Positions 1 through 8,528 of a stretch of 64,000 bases of DNA are shown here, piece after piece (position 1 is the first letter of the stretch; every line of letters starts with the position of its first letter). This stretch comes from Runella rosea. Its GTDB lineage: Bacteria; Bacteroidota; Bacteroidia; Cytophagales; Spirosomataceae. A model generated the notes under the pieces. That model did no database searches. It was not told the origin of the DNA and saw nothing but the letters and a program-made list of their open reading frames with translations. A program made the translations under genes and the position numbers. The stretch spans positions 1-64,000 of the forward strand of contig NZ_CP030852.1 in assembly GCF_003325355.1 (NCBI RefSeq), written 5' to 3'.

Positions 1-1989
1 CCCTCGGCGGGCGGCATCCTCCAGCGCGGTTAATTGTGCCGCAACTTGTTTATTTTTAGTTATGTTTCCTTCTACAGCTTTGTCAAAAAGAATGGTCAAA
101 TCTGCCGCTTTACCAAACTTGGAAATGGATGCCAAGACATCGTTGCGGTATTCCTCCGGCACTCGGTCGGCTTGATATAACTTTGCTAGTTGCGAAACCG
201 CTTCGGTACTACTGGTTGATTTGAGGGCAAAAACCGTCTTTTTGGCATCTCCAAAGAAATCAGGCGTAGTTTTCAGACGCGCTGCCCACAATGGTTCTAA
301 TTCACGAACGGTTTGCCAAAGGGCAAAATCCAGAAACTCATCCATTGAATTATCCAATACCGAGAGCGCCGTACGGGCCGATTCGGCGGTTTTTGCATTG
401 CGAAGTCCAATTACAGCTTCCAAACGCACCTGCGGATGGGGGTCGGTCACGGCCTTTGTCAAGAGGGAAACGGGATTCGTTATTTTAGAATACCAAAGCC
501 CAAGCGCCCGTAGGCCCGCCGCACGCGCTTTGTGGTTTTGCGCGTTCAATAAAGTCAAAAGTAGCGGTTCATTGACAGTGTCGAGCGTTTGGTAAACCCA
601 AAGTGCTTCCAACAACTGATGTTCATAGTTGGTGTCATTTTTATCTAAGTTTTGAACCCATTTTTGCAGAGCAGGAAGCACTTCTGTAGCCCCACGGGCT
701 TTCAATACCTGCTTGGCCTGCGCCCGGGTCCAGTCCTCGGGCAGTTTGAGTGCTTCCAAGAGTTCAGTCACCGAAGCTTTGCTCAACTGCGGTTTTTTAA
801 CTAACGTGCGGTTTTTTGCCACAATACGCCAGATACGACCATGCTGCTGGTCGCGACGCGGGTCATGAAAATCCACTTCACCGTGTTGGATAATCGGGTT
901 ATACCAATCAGCTACATAAATGGCACCGTCGGGTCCCACCGAAATATCAACTGGACGAAAGGCCACATTATCTGTCCACATCAGGTCTTCAACCTGCTTA
1001 GAAGCATACCCACTTCCTTGTTCTTCTAGTTTGAATCGATTGATACGGTTGGCACGAAAATCGTTGGTAATCAAGCTTCCCTGCCACGACTCAGGCAAGT
1101 GTCGGCCCGAAACAATGTCCAACCCGCTGTGTTTAGGTTGACCTGGATTCAGGCCACGAATGATTCGGGCTGCGCCTGGGGCGGTTACGAAAGTAGCTCC
1201 TGGAAAAGCATAGTTAATGCCTTCGCCACCCGCACCGTCGGTCAGGAAGGATTGTCCCCAACGGTCAAATTGCAACCCCCACGGATTAATCAACCCACGG
1301 GCATAGACATCCATGTCGAGATTTTTGGTGTTGAGCTGCCACACGCCACCGCCTTCGAGGCGCTTGGTTCCAAACGGCGTTTCGACGTGGCTATAGATAT
1401 AGATAGACTGGTTAAAATAAAGCCGCCCCTCGGGGCCCCAACGGAACGTGTGAATGAGGTGGTGCGTATCGGCCGTACCAAAACCATTCAAAATGCGGCG
1501 TCTTTTGTCGGCTTTTCCATCGCCATCAGTATCAGAAAAATGTAGAATTTCGGTGGAATTCGCCACGTACACACCCCCATCTCCTGGCAATATTCCCGTG
1601 GGTGTGATTAACCCTTCGGCAAAAACAGTCGACTTATCGGCCTTACCGTCGCCGTCGGTATCTTCGATTACAAAAATTTTATCGTTGGCTTCTTCCCCCG
1701 TTTTGAGGTGAGGATAGGCGGTACTACTCACCACCCACAAGCGTCCGTCGGCGTCCCAGTTCATTTGGATGGGCTTGGCCACGAGCGGGTCGGCGGCAAA
1801 CAATGTTACTTCAAATCCTTCCGCTACTTTAAACGAACGAAGTTCTCTCTCCACATCTGGTTCGGGATTTGCCTTGCGGTCGTCTTGGTGAACCGTAGAT
1901 GTAATGAGCAGAGATAAAGGAATGAAAATAAACCGTTTAATAAAAACAAGTGTGGTGTTGGACGAGTTGAAAAAGCTGAACCTTTGCAT
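1..1989 (-). CDS. PVC-type propeller/HEAT dehydrogenase-like protein, partial (C-terminus beyond window)
   Basis: The reading frame is open from an ATG at 1989 down to base 1, so about 663 codons are visible and the end lies outside. An N-terminal hydrophobic segment suggests export. Residues about 40-390 form a sorbosone-dehydrogenase-like six-bladed propeller, with calcium-type DTDGDGKADK repeats and VADWYNPIIQHG near its end. Residues from about 450 on look like HEAT repeats (HPQVRLEAVIGLRNAKTAE). Complete members usually end in a c-type cytochrome CxxCH domain, which would be out of view, so heme binding is inferred. The start lies 22 bases after the stop of the SGNH gene on the same strand, which suggests an operon. 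The larger homologue at 16494-19136 has the same layout and does show CxxCH. Likely periplasmic sugar or alcohol oxidation; substrate unknown. Confidence 0.8.
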   Translation of the reverse strand, partial: MQRFSFFNSSNTTLVFIKRFIFIPLSLLITSTVHQDDRKANPEPDVERELRSFKVAEGFEVTLFAADPLVAKPIQMNWDADGRLWVVSSTAYPHLKTGEEANDKIFVIEDTDGDGKADKSTVFAEGLITPTGILPGDGGVYVANSTEILHFSDTDGDGKADKRRRILNGFGTADTHHLIHTFRWGPEGRLYFNQSIYIYSHVETPFGTKRLEGGGVWQLNTKNLDMDVYARGLINPWGLQFDRWGQSFLTDGAGGEGINYAFPGATFVTAPGAARIIRGLNPGQPKHSGLDIVSGRHLPESWQGSLITNDFRANRINRFKLEEQGSGYASKQVEDLMWTDNVAFRPVDISVGPDGAIYVADWYNPIIQHGEVDFHDPRRDQQHGRIWRIVAKNRTLVKKPQLSKASVTELLEALKLPEDWTRAQAKQVLKARGATEVLPALQKWVQNLDKNDTNYEHQLLEALWVYQTLDTVNEPLLLTLLNAQNHKARAAGLRALGLWYSKITNPVSLLTKAVTDPHPQVRLEAVIGLRNAKTAESARTALSVLDNSMDEFLDFALWQTVRELEPLWAARLKTTPDFFGDAKKTVFALKSTSSTEAVSQLAKLYQADRVPEEYRNDVLASISKFGKAADLTILFDKAVEGNITKNKQVAAQLTALEDAARRG

Positions 1990-2010
1990 AATAACTTTAA
2001 ATCTTTTATA

Positions 2011-3246
2011 CTACTTTACTGGAGAAAGTTGATACACGATAGGCTTCGGAGTGCTGTGCAGGGCAATTTGTCCTTCAAGCCATTTCATGATGAGACTTTG
2101 GTCTTCGAGGCCCTTGGCGTGTCGGCCCTGTTCGTACGAGCGAAACCCTAGAATGTACGTTCGATTCAGGGGGCGGTATTGAAAAAAGAATTGCTCATTT
2201 TTTTTCAAAATCATTTCCCGCAATTTACTTACTTGGTTGAAGGACGGACCTTGGGTAATTTCTATCCCTTCAGCCCATTTTTTGTCCGACGCCGTAATCA
2301 CTTGCTGATTATCCGCAGTCAGGGTATAAAAACCTTTTTTTAACCCTGTAACCTTGATTATCTGTCCTTTGGTGAGAATCGAAGTATTATTTGTCGGAAA
2401 TGGAAGGGGCAAAAAGCGCTCCTCGGCGGTAAATTTTAGCATTCCGTTCTTTACATCAGCGTCTAGCATTTTAGCCGTTGCTACCGCCTCAACGTTATCT
2501 TTTGTCACTGCAATGCTAACGGGTTTTGGTTGGGGATCCAATCCAAGGTTCTTTTCTAGTACTTCGGCCAAGTAATAATAACCCGCCTCATTCAAGTGAA
2601 CACCATTTTCCAAAATGCTCGTTTTTTTGCTCATTTCTTCAATGGGTTTGTAAATATCAATAAACATTTTGCCGCGTTCAGAAGCCAATTTTTCGATTGC
2701 AGAAGCGTAAACCACCAGATTTGCATTTCGTTTTTCTACGTTTGCAGCCGCATCTTCGTACCTGACTGGAATCGGAGACAGCAAGATAGACTTTGCCCCG
2801 AGAGAATCTATTTTGTCAAGCAACTTGGAGAGGCCTTCCCTAAAACGCGGCAGACCTGCCTCACCTTCCTGCGCTTCTACACCCCCATAAGCCACAAAAA
2901 CTACGGTTGGTTGTGCTTTGGTGATTTGCTGCATAAGGTGCTCATAAGGGGTCGGAGGATTGGTAAAAGTACTCCGCGCTTCTCCCCAAACATTATCGCC
3001 TGTCCAACCCAAATTTCTGAATGTTACATTATGACCCGGCCACCGCGTGGTGAGGGCTAACTCCAAATAACCATATTGAAATTCATTTTCAAACAACGAA
3101 TTTCCTAGAAATACAACTCGGTCATTGTCTTTAAGTTCAAAAATTGTGCTTGTTTTAGACTGACTTTGGGCAAGTACTGACCCAAGGGCCATAGAAATTA
3201 CGACTAAAATGGGACTGAGTAAAGCCTTTACATTTCTCTTTTTCAT
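2011..3246 (-). CDS. SGNH/GDSL-family hydrolase, secreted
   Basis: 411 aa with a signal peptide (cleavage near ALGSVLAQS). Block I is GNSLFENE, placing the nucleophile at about Ser50. Blocks II and III are seen as RNLGWTGDN and VFVAYGG, and the catalytic His is in NGVHLNEAGYY near residue 220. The Asp that usually lies three residues before this His is Asn here. Families of this type are esterases or lipases, often acting on acetylated glycans. In Cytophagales and Planctomycetes they frequently sit directly before PVC-type heme/propeller proteins, as here with 22 bases between stop and next start. Substrate is not readable from sequence. The class is firm; activity is inferred. Confidence 0.8.
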   Translation of the reverse strand: MKKRNVKALLSPILVVISMALGSVLAQSQSKTSTIFELKDNDRVVFLGNSLFENEFQYGYLELALTTRWPGHNVTFRNLGWTGDNVWGEARSTFTNPPTPYEHLMQQITKAQPTVVFVAYGGVEAQEGEAGLPRFREGLSKLLDKIDSLGAKSILLSPIPVRYEDAAANVEKRNANLVVYASAIEKLASERGKMFIDIYKPIEEMSKKTSILENGVHLNEAGYYYLAEVLEKNLGLDPQPKPVSIAVTKDNVEAVATAKMLDADVKNGMLKFTAEERFLPLPFPTNNTSILTKGQIIKVTGLKKGFYTLTADNQQVITASDKKWAEGIEITQGPSFNQVSKLREMILKKNEQFFFQYRPLNRTYILGFRSYEQGRHAKGLEDQSLIMKWLEGQIALHSTPKPIVYQLSPVK

Positions 3247-3476
3247 ACAATTTGCGTCCGGGTAGTGGATACTGGGAATAGAAGGTCGTGTGAATGTGTT
3301 TTAGGTTATGGACTAAGCCGATTCAGTATAATTTTGAACCATCCATAAAAAGCTTTTATATGCGCACTTATACTAAGAAATGGTCTAATTTCTACGATAG
3401 GGCGTTTTTTCGACGCGTGATGTTATGCGTTAGATAAAAAGTAATTTATAATGGTTTTTTTCTAAATAAAACCTGT

Positions 3477-3517
3477 TTTTCGTACATTTAGGAATTTAAT
3501 TCCTAAATGTACGAAAA
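3477..3517. promoter_or_regulatory. Perfect 20-bp inverted repeat ending on the ATPase start codon
   Basis: Two 20-base arms (3477-3496 and 3498-3517) flank a single T. Each arm reads TTTTCGTACATTTAGGAATT or its complement. The right arm ends on the A of the ATG at 3517, so no normal ribosome-binding site fits between. As DNA it could be an operator; as RNA the hairpin would bury the start codon. It most likely controls the ATPase gene. Confidence 0.85.
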
Positions 3518-4673
3518 TGATTCAACGACACCTCGCATCTAAAATAAATACGTTGTTGGAAAAATACCCAATTGTGAGTATTACGGGTCCAAGGCAGTCG
3601 GGCAAAACAACGCTTGCAAAAATGGTAAGGCCTGATTATCAGTATGTAAGTCTGGAAAATTTGAGCATTCGTCAATTTGCCCAATCCGACCCACAAGGAT
3701 TTTTGACCCAATACCAAGACGGCGTCATTCTGGATGAAGTGCAGTACGTACCCGAATTGTTTTCATACTTGCAAGTGTACACTGACGAACGAAACCGAAA
3801 AGGAGAATACATTTTGACGGGTTCCCAAAATTTTCTGCTGATGGAAAAAATTACCCAATCATTGGCAGGACGAGTTGCGGTATTTCATCTTTTACCTTTT
3901 TCATGGAATGAACTCAAAAACACCAAATATCAGTCTCAAAACTGGGAGCAATACCTGATAGACGGCTCCTATCCGCGCAAACGCGTCGATGATATTGAAG
4001 CAGATACATTTTATGAGAATTACCTGCGTACTTATATTGAAAGGGACGTTCGTCAGGTAAAAAACATTTTGGATTTGGGACTTTTCCAGCGCTTTATTCA
4101 GCTACTGGCGGGCCGAATCGGGCAGTTATTCAACCAAAATAGTTTGGGAATCGAACTAGGACTTGACAACAAAACCATGAATTCGTGGCTTTCCGTCTTG
4201 GAAACTTCTTTTATCGCTTTTCGTTTACAACCTTATTTTCAAAATTTTAATAAGCGAGTAGTGGGTACGCCTAAGGTGTATTTTTATGATACAGGATTAG
4301 CGGCGTATTTACTAGGAATAAAATCTACGGATGACCTAAACCTACATTTCGCCAAAGGAACACTGTTTGAAAACCTGATTATTAATGAATTACAAAAAGA
4401 TGTGCTCAATGCAGGTGCTCGGCCAAGGTTTTATTTTTGGCGTGATTATAGTCAAAACGAAGTAGATTTACTGATACAAGAAGGGACGCAACTAAAAGCC
4501 GTGGAGATAAAATCGGGAAAAACCATCAACAATGATTTTTTAAAGGTCTCCATTATTTCAAAAAAATAGCCCCTGATGCCCAACTAAACTTGGTGTATGG
4601 TGGCGGCGATTTTCAAAAAAGAAGCGATACGACGGTGTTTGGCATTGAACAAATCAACAAAATTGTAAACTAA
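3517..4673 (+). CDS. AAA family ATPase with DUF4143, frameshifted near the 3' end
   Basis: The N-terminal P-loop ATPase has Walker A GPRQSGKTT (residues 24-32) and Walker B GVILDEVQ, followed by a DUF4143 region and a restriction-endonuclease-like end (WRDYSQNEVDLLIQEG). The first frame stops at 4569 after 350 codons. Adding one T to the T6 run at 4536-4541 restores the usual family ending through KGLHYFKKIAPDAQLN to a TAA at 4671-4673. The break is either a real recent mutation or a homopolymer sequencing error. The next gene begins three bases later. Biological role of this family is poorly known; many copies are found per Bacteroidota genome, often in accessory DNA, and they are often suspected to bind DNA. 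The palindrome immediately upstream is distinctive. Confidence 0.8.
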
Positions 4674-4676
4674 AAA

Positions 4677-5699
4677 ATGGAAATTGGAATTGACAGTTTT
4701 GCCGCGGTAACCATCAACTCGACGGGTGCAGGAAGTACAAGTGCCGAGGCAATGGCCCGATTATTGGATCGTATCGAACAGGCAGATCAGGCAGGACTTG
4801 ATGTGTTTGGTATTGGAGAACACCACCGCAAGGAGTTTCTTGACTCGGCCCCTGCACTAATTTTGGCGGCGGCAGCAGCCCGTACCAAACAAATCCGCCT
4901 AACGAGCGCGGTTACGGTGCTCAGCGCCGCTGACCCTGTGCGGGTTTTCCAAAACTTTGCAACCCTTGATTTGATTTCTCAAGGTCGGGCCGAAATGGTC
5001 GTAGGGCGGGGTTCATTTACCGAAGCCTTTCCTTTGTTTGGGCTTAACCTTCAGGATTACGATGCGCTTTTCTCAGAAAAGCTAGAATTGTTGCTTAACA
5101 TCCGTGACAATGAGACGGTTACGTGGTCTGGAAAATTCCGACCTGCACTCAAAAACCAACCCATTTACCCAAGACCACAACAAGATCCGTTCCCTATCTG
5201 GTTGGGCGTAGGCGGAACGCCTCAGTCATTTGTACGAGCTGGGGTACTCGGTTTGCCGCTGATGGTGGCTGTGATTGGGGGTGAAACGCACCGTTTTCGA
5301 CCGCTAATAGATTTGTACCGTGAAGCGGGAAGAAGGGCAGGCCACGCCCCAGAAAAATTAAAAGTAGGCTTACATTCTATTGGATACGTGGCAAATACAA
5401 CCGAAGAAGCCATTGACGATTTTTATCCAGGTTACGCCGAAACTTTTACCCGAATCGGCAAAGAACGGGGGTGGCCACCCGTTAGAAGAGAACATTTTGA
5501 CGCCCAAAGAGGCCCGCAGGGGGCGTTGCTCATTGGTAATCCTGAAGAAGTAGCCGAAAAAATTCTGCGCCACAGCGAAGCACTTGGTGGTATTTCTCGA
5601 TTAACTTTCCAGATGGACAATGCCGGATTATCGCATTTAAAGCTGATGAAATCCATCGAATTGATTGGGACACGTGTTACGACAATGGTAAATCAGTAA
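4677..5699 (+). CDS. LLM-class flavin-dependent oxidoreductase (bacterial luciferase-like)
   Basis: 340 aa TIM-barrel protein of the luciferase-like monooxygenase superfamily. Family hallmarks are GIGEHHRKEFLDSAPALILAA near residue 45, LTSAVTVLSAADPVRVFQNF near 85, MVVGRGSF near 110 and PIWLGVGGTPQSF near 175. These enzymes use FMNH2 or F420H2 and oxygen on aldehydes, ketones or related small molecules. Here the cofactor is probably FMN since F420 is not typical of Bacteroidota. It follows the ATPase gene with three bases between stop and start, so the two may be co-transcribed by chance insertion. Substrate unknown. Confidence 0.85.
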   Translation: MEIGIDSFAAVTINSTGAGSTSAEAMARLLDRIEQADQAGLDVFGIGEHHRKEFLDSAPALILAAAAARTKQIRLTSAVTVLSAADPVRVFQNFATLDLISQGRAEMVVGRGSFTEAFPLFGLNLQDYDALFSEKLELLLNIRDNETVTWSGKFRPALKNQPIYPRPQQDPFPIWLGVGGTPQSFVRAGVLGLPLMVAVIGGETHRFRPLIDLYREAGRRAGHAPEKLKVGLHSIGYVANTTEEAIDDFYPGYAETFTRIGKERGWPPVRREHFDAQRGPQGALLIGNPEEVAEKILRHSEALGGISRLTFQMDNAGLSHLKLMKSIELIGTRVTTMVNQ

Positions 5700-5784
5700 A
5701 ATTATAGGCCTGAAAACTGCCTGAGAACTGTCTAAATTAAGGCTAACTACTTTGACTCAGAAAATATTCAATTCTCAGGCGGCT

Positions 5785-6789
5785 TTAAAGACCTAATTTT
5801 GTGGCGGCATTGTGCTTTTTGATGTCCTCAATTCGGGTGTATCGCTGAATCATCAAACTTGTTTTATGCTTACTTTGGCGCATAATTTCAGAATCATTGG
5901 CACCGTTGATTTTTGCAATGGTGATAAAAGAAGCCCGCAAGGAGTGCGCCGAATATTTTTCTCCTAAGTATTTTTTGACCGTAGTGTAGACCGTCATATC
6001 GTTGAGTCGGTCGGTCGTAAGTCGGTCGCCCTTCCGTACTCTTACAAACAGTGGGCCAGTGGTGCGCTCTAGTCTCATTATCCAGTTTTTTAAATTCCTA
6101 ATGGGACATAAACTTGCTTCTGGGCTGTAAAAAAAAGCTTTTTCCTCTGCTTCTCCGTATTGATTTGTCTTACTTTTGGTCAAGGTTATGATTGCTCCAT
6201 CTTCGTTAAATTCAACATTTTCGATGTTTAAATCCACCAATTCTGAACGTCGGTAGGCTCCCGCAAAGCCCAAAAGAATCAGGCTTTTATCACGCATTCC
6301 AGCGTGGGTTTCGGTCTCCATTGTTCGTAAAACTTTCTTTAATTCATTCATTTGAAATGCGGGAGCCTGTTTTTGGCGAATGCCTTTGGTTCGTTTGATG
6401 CCCTCCATGACCGCCTTAAAACCCCGGTCATTGGTGGGTAGTTCTACATTATTCAATTCGTGCAACTTCCGTATGGCCGCTAATTTACGATTGATGCTCG
6501 CCCACTTGTGCGTATCGGCCAAGTGAGACACATACGCTGACAGAGTCGGGGTAGTTGCAGGGAATTCACTTTGTCCATTTTCACGACACCATTCTATAAA
6601 ATAGTAAACATCCGATCTATAAGCCCGTTGGGTATTGTCTGACCCTTCCAAGCCTTTACGGACATAATCAGCTACTTTTCCAACGAGCACATGAGGAAGT
6701 TGGGTATTTGGCGAAGTTGCTTGAACATTTTGAGAAACAGTGTTTTCTTTCATTGCGTCAAAAAAGGGGTGAAAATCAAAAATAATCAT
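5785..6789 (-). CDS. Tyrosine recombinase (phage integrase family)
   Basis: 334 aa. An N-terminal SAM-like DNA-binding domain (NTQRAYRSDVYYFIEWC) precedes a catalytic domain with Arg in AGAYRRSELVDL, Lys in TKSKTNQ, the box HSLRASF, a second His in KHKTSLMI and the nucleophile Tyr in QRYTR. All catalytic residues are present. The start could also be the Met at 6753 (MKENTVSQ). It acts as a site-specific DNA recombinase. On a plasmid it may resolve multimers; beside the YopX-like and S24 repressor genes it may instead be the integrase of a small element. No direct-repeat attachment sites were recognised. Confidence 0.9.
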   Translation of the reverse strand: MIIFDFHPFFDAMKENTVSQNVQATSPNTQLPHVLVGKVADYVRKGLEGSDNTQRAYRSDVYYFIEWCRENGQSEFPATTPTLSAYVSHLADTHKWASINRKLAAIRKLHELNNVELPTNDRGFKAVMEGIKRTKGIRQKQAPAFQMNELKKVLRTMETETHAGMRDKSLILLGFAGAYRRSELVDLNIENVEFNEDGAIITLTKSKTNQYGEAEEKAFFYSPEASLCPIRNLKNWIMRLERTTGPLFVRVRKGDRLTTDRLNDMTVYTTVKKYLGEKYSAHSLRASFITIAKINGANDSEIMRQSKHKTSLMIQRYTRIEDIKKHNAATKLGL

Positions 6790-6907
6790 TAGTTATGATA
6801 ATTAAACCTTATCGTAAGTAATAATATTGAAAATAAATAAAGCTGTCATTCAACAACAGTCGAATATTGAGTCTAGAAAGGGAAACGAAAATGAACTAGC
6901 TCGGCAA

Positions 6908-7378
6908 CTATCCCGCCATGCGTCGAGGATTATTGAAGGAATTGTTTATTTGTACCCGAAATGGTTTTATGAATTCAGGATTCTCTAAAATATTACCTAG
7001 TATCTCAATTTCTTTTTCATGCAAACTTCTAACCGGGCCTTCTAAATGAAGTTTATTGTCTTTGACGGTATAAAAATGATAGGCTTTAGAAAACTGATTC
7101 CAAAGAATGACGCAAGGTTGCCCGTTAAAGTTGACAATATCTGCTTCGAAAAGATTTTCACCGTTTTTGTCACTAAAGCCAATATACTGTAATTCGATAA
7201 ACCGTTTTGATTTCGAATTGGACTGAAAGGCGGAGCCGTCTGGTAAGATAAGTTTCAAGCCTTCGTCAATATGAAGTTGCACAGGCAATCCATCAAGTGT
7301 AAGCTTAACGGGCGACAGATGCATTCTTTTTCCATCCCATACCTTAAATACATTTCGTTTGTTAGGTAGCCAATCCAT
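6908..7378 (-). CDS. YopX-family protein (phage-associated)
   Basis: 156 aa. The N-terminus FKVWDGKRMHLSP and the centre LQYIGFSDKNGENLFEADI match the YopX pattern (FRAWD...QYTGLKDKNG...YEGDIV). YopX proteins are small, function unknown, and found mainly in phages, prophages and plasmids. The gene is divergent from the S24 repressor at 7632, and the 253 bp between them contain the operator-like inverted repeat. This arrangement suggests that the repressor controls it. An alternative is that it is a stranded phage gene with no current role. Confidence 0.7.
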   Translation of the reverse strand: MDWLPNKRNVFKVWDGKRMHLSPVKLTLDGLPVQLHIDEGLKLILPDGSAFQSNSKSKRFIELQYIGFSDKNGENLFEADIVNFNGQPCVILWNQFSKAYHFYTVKDNKLHLEGPVRSLHEKEIEILGNILENPEFIKPFRVQINNSFNNPRRMAG

Positions 7379-7496
7379 CGTATTGTTGTTTTAAATTTTG
7401 AACTTAAAGCACTTCGGACGACTGTACCCAAAACCGTATCGCTAAAGATTTGAGCTTGTGCATCAGACAATTATTTTTGATACTTATTGTTGCAAA

Positions 7497-7521
7497 TATA
7501 TGATACAATATGTATCATATA
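7497..7521. promoter_or_regulatory. Operator: perfect 10-bp inverted repeat in the divergent intergenic region
   Basis: Arms TATATGATAC (7497-7506) and GTATCATATA (7512-7521) flank a 5-base spacer. Extra half-sites occur nearby (TGATAC near 7478, GTATCATGTACGTATC near 7628). The site sits between the YopX-like gene and the S24 repressor gene, where a CI/LexA-like repressor would bind. Confidence 0.7.
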
Positions 7522-7631
7522 CAAGTATTTACTATGCTTTTTTTGGGATATTTTTTTGTGTACCAATTAATAGGATACTATTTGGGTATTCATCCAACCA
7601 TTTGTACATTTGTCACGTAACCATTTGTATC

Positions 7632-8453
7632 ATGTACGTATCTTCAAACTTAGTTTTCCTCAGGAACAAAGAACATAAAAGTCAGAATGATATCGCCGAT
7701 GCAGTACAAATTGGGCGGGGAAGCTATTCACAATACGAACGCGGCCGTTCAATGCCACCGATGGAGGTTCTTCTGCGTTTGGCCGATATTTTTAAGGTAA
7801 GTCTGGAGACGTTGGTAAGAAAGAATTTGGCAACCATGAATGCCAGCCAACTGGATGAAATCTTTAACGCTCACCTTAAAAATGCCAAGGGTCTTAACTT
7901 ACGCATCCTGCCCATATCAGTGGGCAACGACAACCTTGATAACGTAGAATTGGTGCCCAAAAAAGCCAAAGCAGGATATATTGGCGGAGGGCACGAAGAC
8001 GCCGATTTTATTTCCGAGCTGGTACAGTTTCGGTTACCAATGCTCCCCACAAATCAGAAGTTTCGTATGTTTCAGATAGAAGGCGACTCTATGTATCCTA
8101 TTCCTGATGGCTCGTATGTACTTGGTTCTCACGTTCATAACTGGTTTAGTGTCCGCGAAAACAATGCTTATATTATCATCACCAAAGAAGATATTGTTTT
8201 CAAAATAGTAACGTCTAAACCCTCCGCCCAAACCGCCGATCCGTCCCTGACACTCACCTCCTTAAATAAGCTTTATGCTCCCTATGATTTAAAATTGGAA
8301 GAGGTCTTGGAGATATGGGAATTTAGCCTTTTTATGAGTTCTGACCTTCCAGAGCCCGAACAGGAGGCTCCAATTGGGGAAATACTGAATGAAATTCGTG
8401 GACTAAAAAGAGAGTTTATTGCCCTGAAGTTGGGGTTGAACGACAAAAAATAA
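7632..8453 (+). CDS. XRE-HTH / S24 peptidase repressor (CI/LexA-like)
   Basis: 273 aa when started at the ATG at 7632. The frame extends upstream to 7458, but that extension is Tyr/Ile/Cys-rich and overlaps the operator, so I reject it. The HTH lies at residues about 12-65 (QNDIADAVQIGRGSYSQYERGR). A linker contains an Ala-Gly pair in KAKAGYIGGG, the expected self-cleavage site. The S24 domain has the catalytic Ser in EGDSMYP and the Lys in DIVFKIV. A repressor that cleaves itself under DNA damage is therefore likely. It probably controls the divergent YopX-like gene and itself through the repeat at 7497-7521. A coiled tail ends the protein (IGEILNEIRGLKREF). Confidence 0.85.
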   Translation: MYVSSNLVFLRNKEHKSQNDIADAVQIGRGSYSQYERGRSMPPMEVLLRLADIFKVSLETLVRKNLATMNASQLDEIFNAHLKNAKGLNLRILPISVGNDNLDNVELVPKKAKAGYIGGGHEDADFISELVQFRLPMLPTNQKFRMFQIEGDSMYPIPDGSYVLGSHVHNWFSVRENNAYIIITKEDIVFKIVTSKPSAQTADPSLTLTSLNKLYAPYDLKLEEVLEIWEFSLFMSSDLPEPEQEAPIGEILNEIRGLKREFIALKLGLNDKK

Positions 8454-8468
8454 TTCATTAGCACTCAG

Positions 8469-8492
8469 GGGGAGTAGTCGAGGCTACTCCCC
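8469..8492. terminator. Stem-loop between convergent genes
   Basis: GGGGAGTAG (8469-8477) pairs perfectly with CTACTCCCC (8484-8492) around a 6-base loop, and GCAC/GTGC can extend the stem. There is no immediate U run. It lies between the ends of the S24 repressor and the YitT gene and could serve both. Confidence 0.6.
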
Positions 8493-8528
8493 GTGCAACA
8501 AAACGGTATGTTTTTTTACAAACCTTTA

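Noticed and set aside
221-1917. Several plus-strand frames in the first 2 kb
   Set aside because: They are complements of the open propeller/HEAT frame on the minus strand that runs through the window edge.
7458-7631. Longer N-terminus for the S24 repressor
   Set aside because: The extra 58 residues are Tyr/Ile/Cys-rich and overlap the operator; the HTH begins properly from the ATG at 7632.
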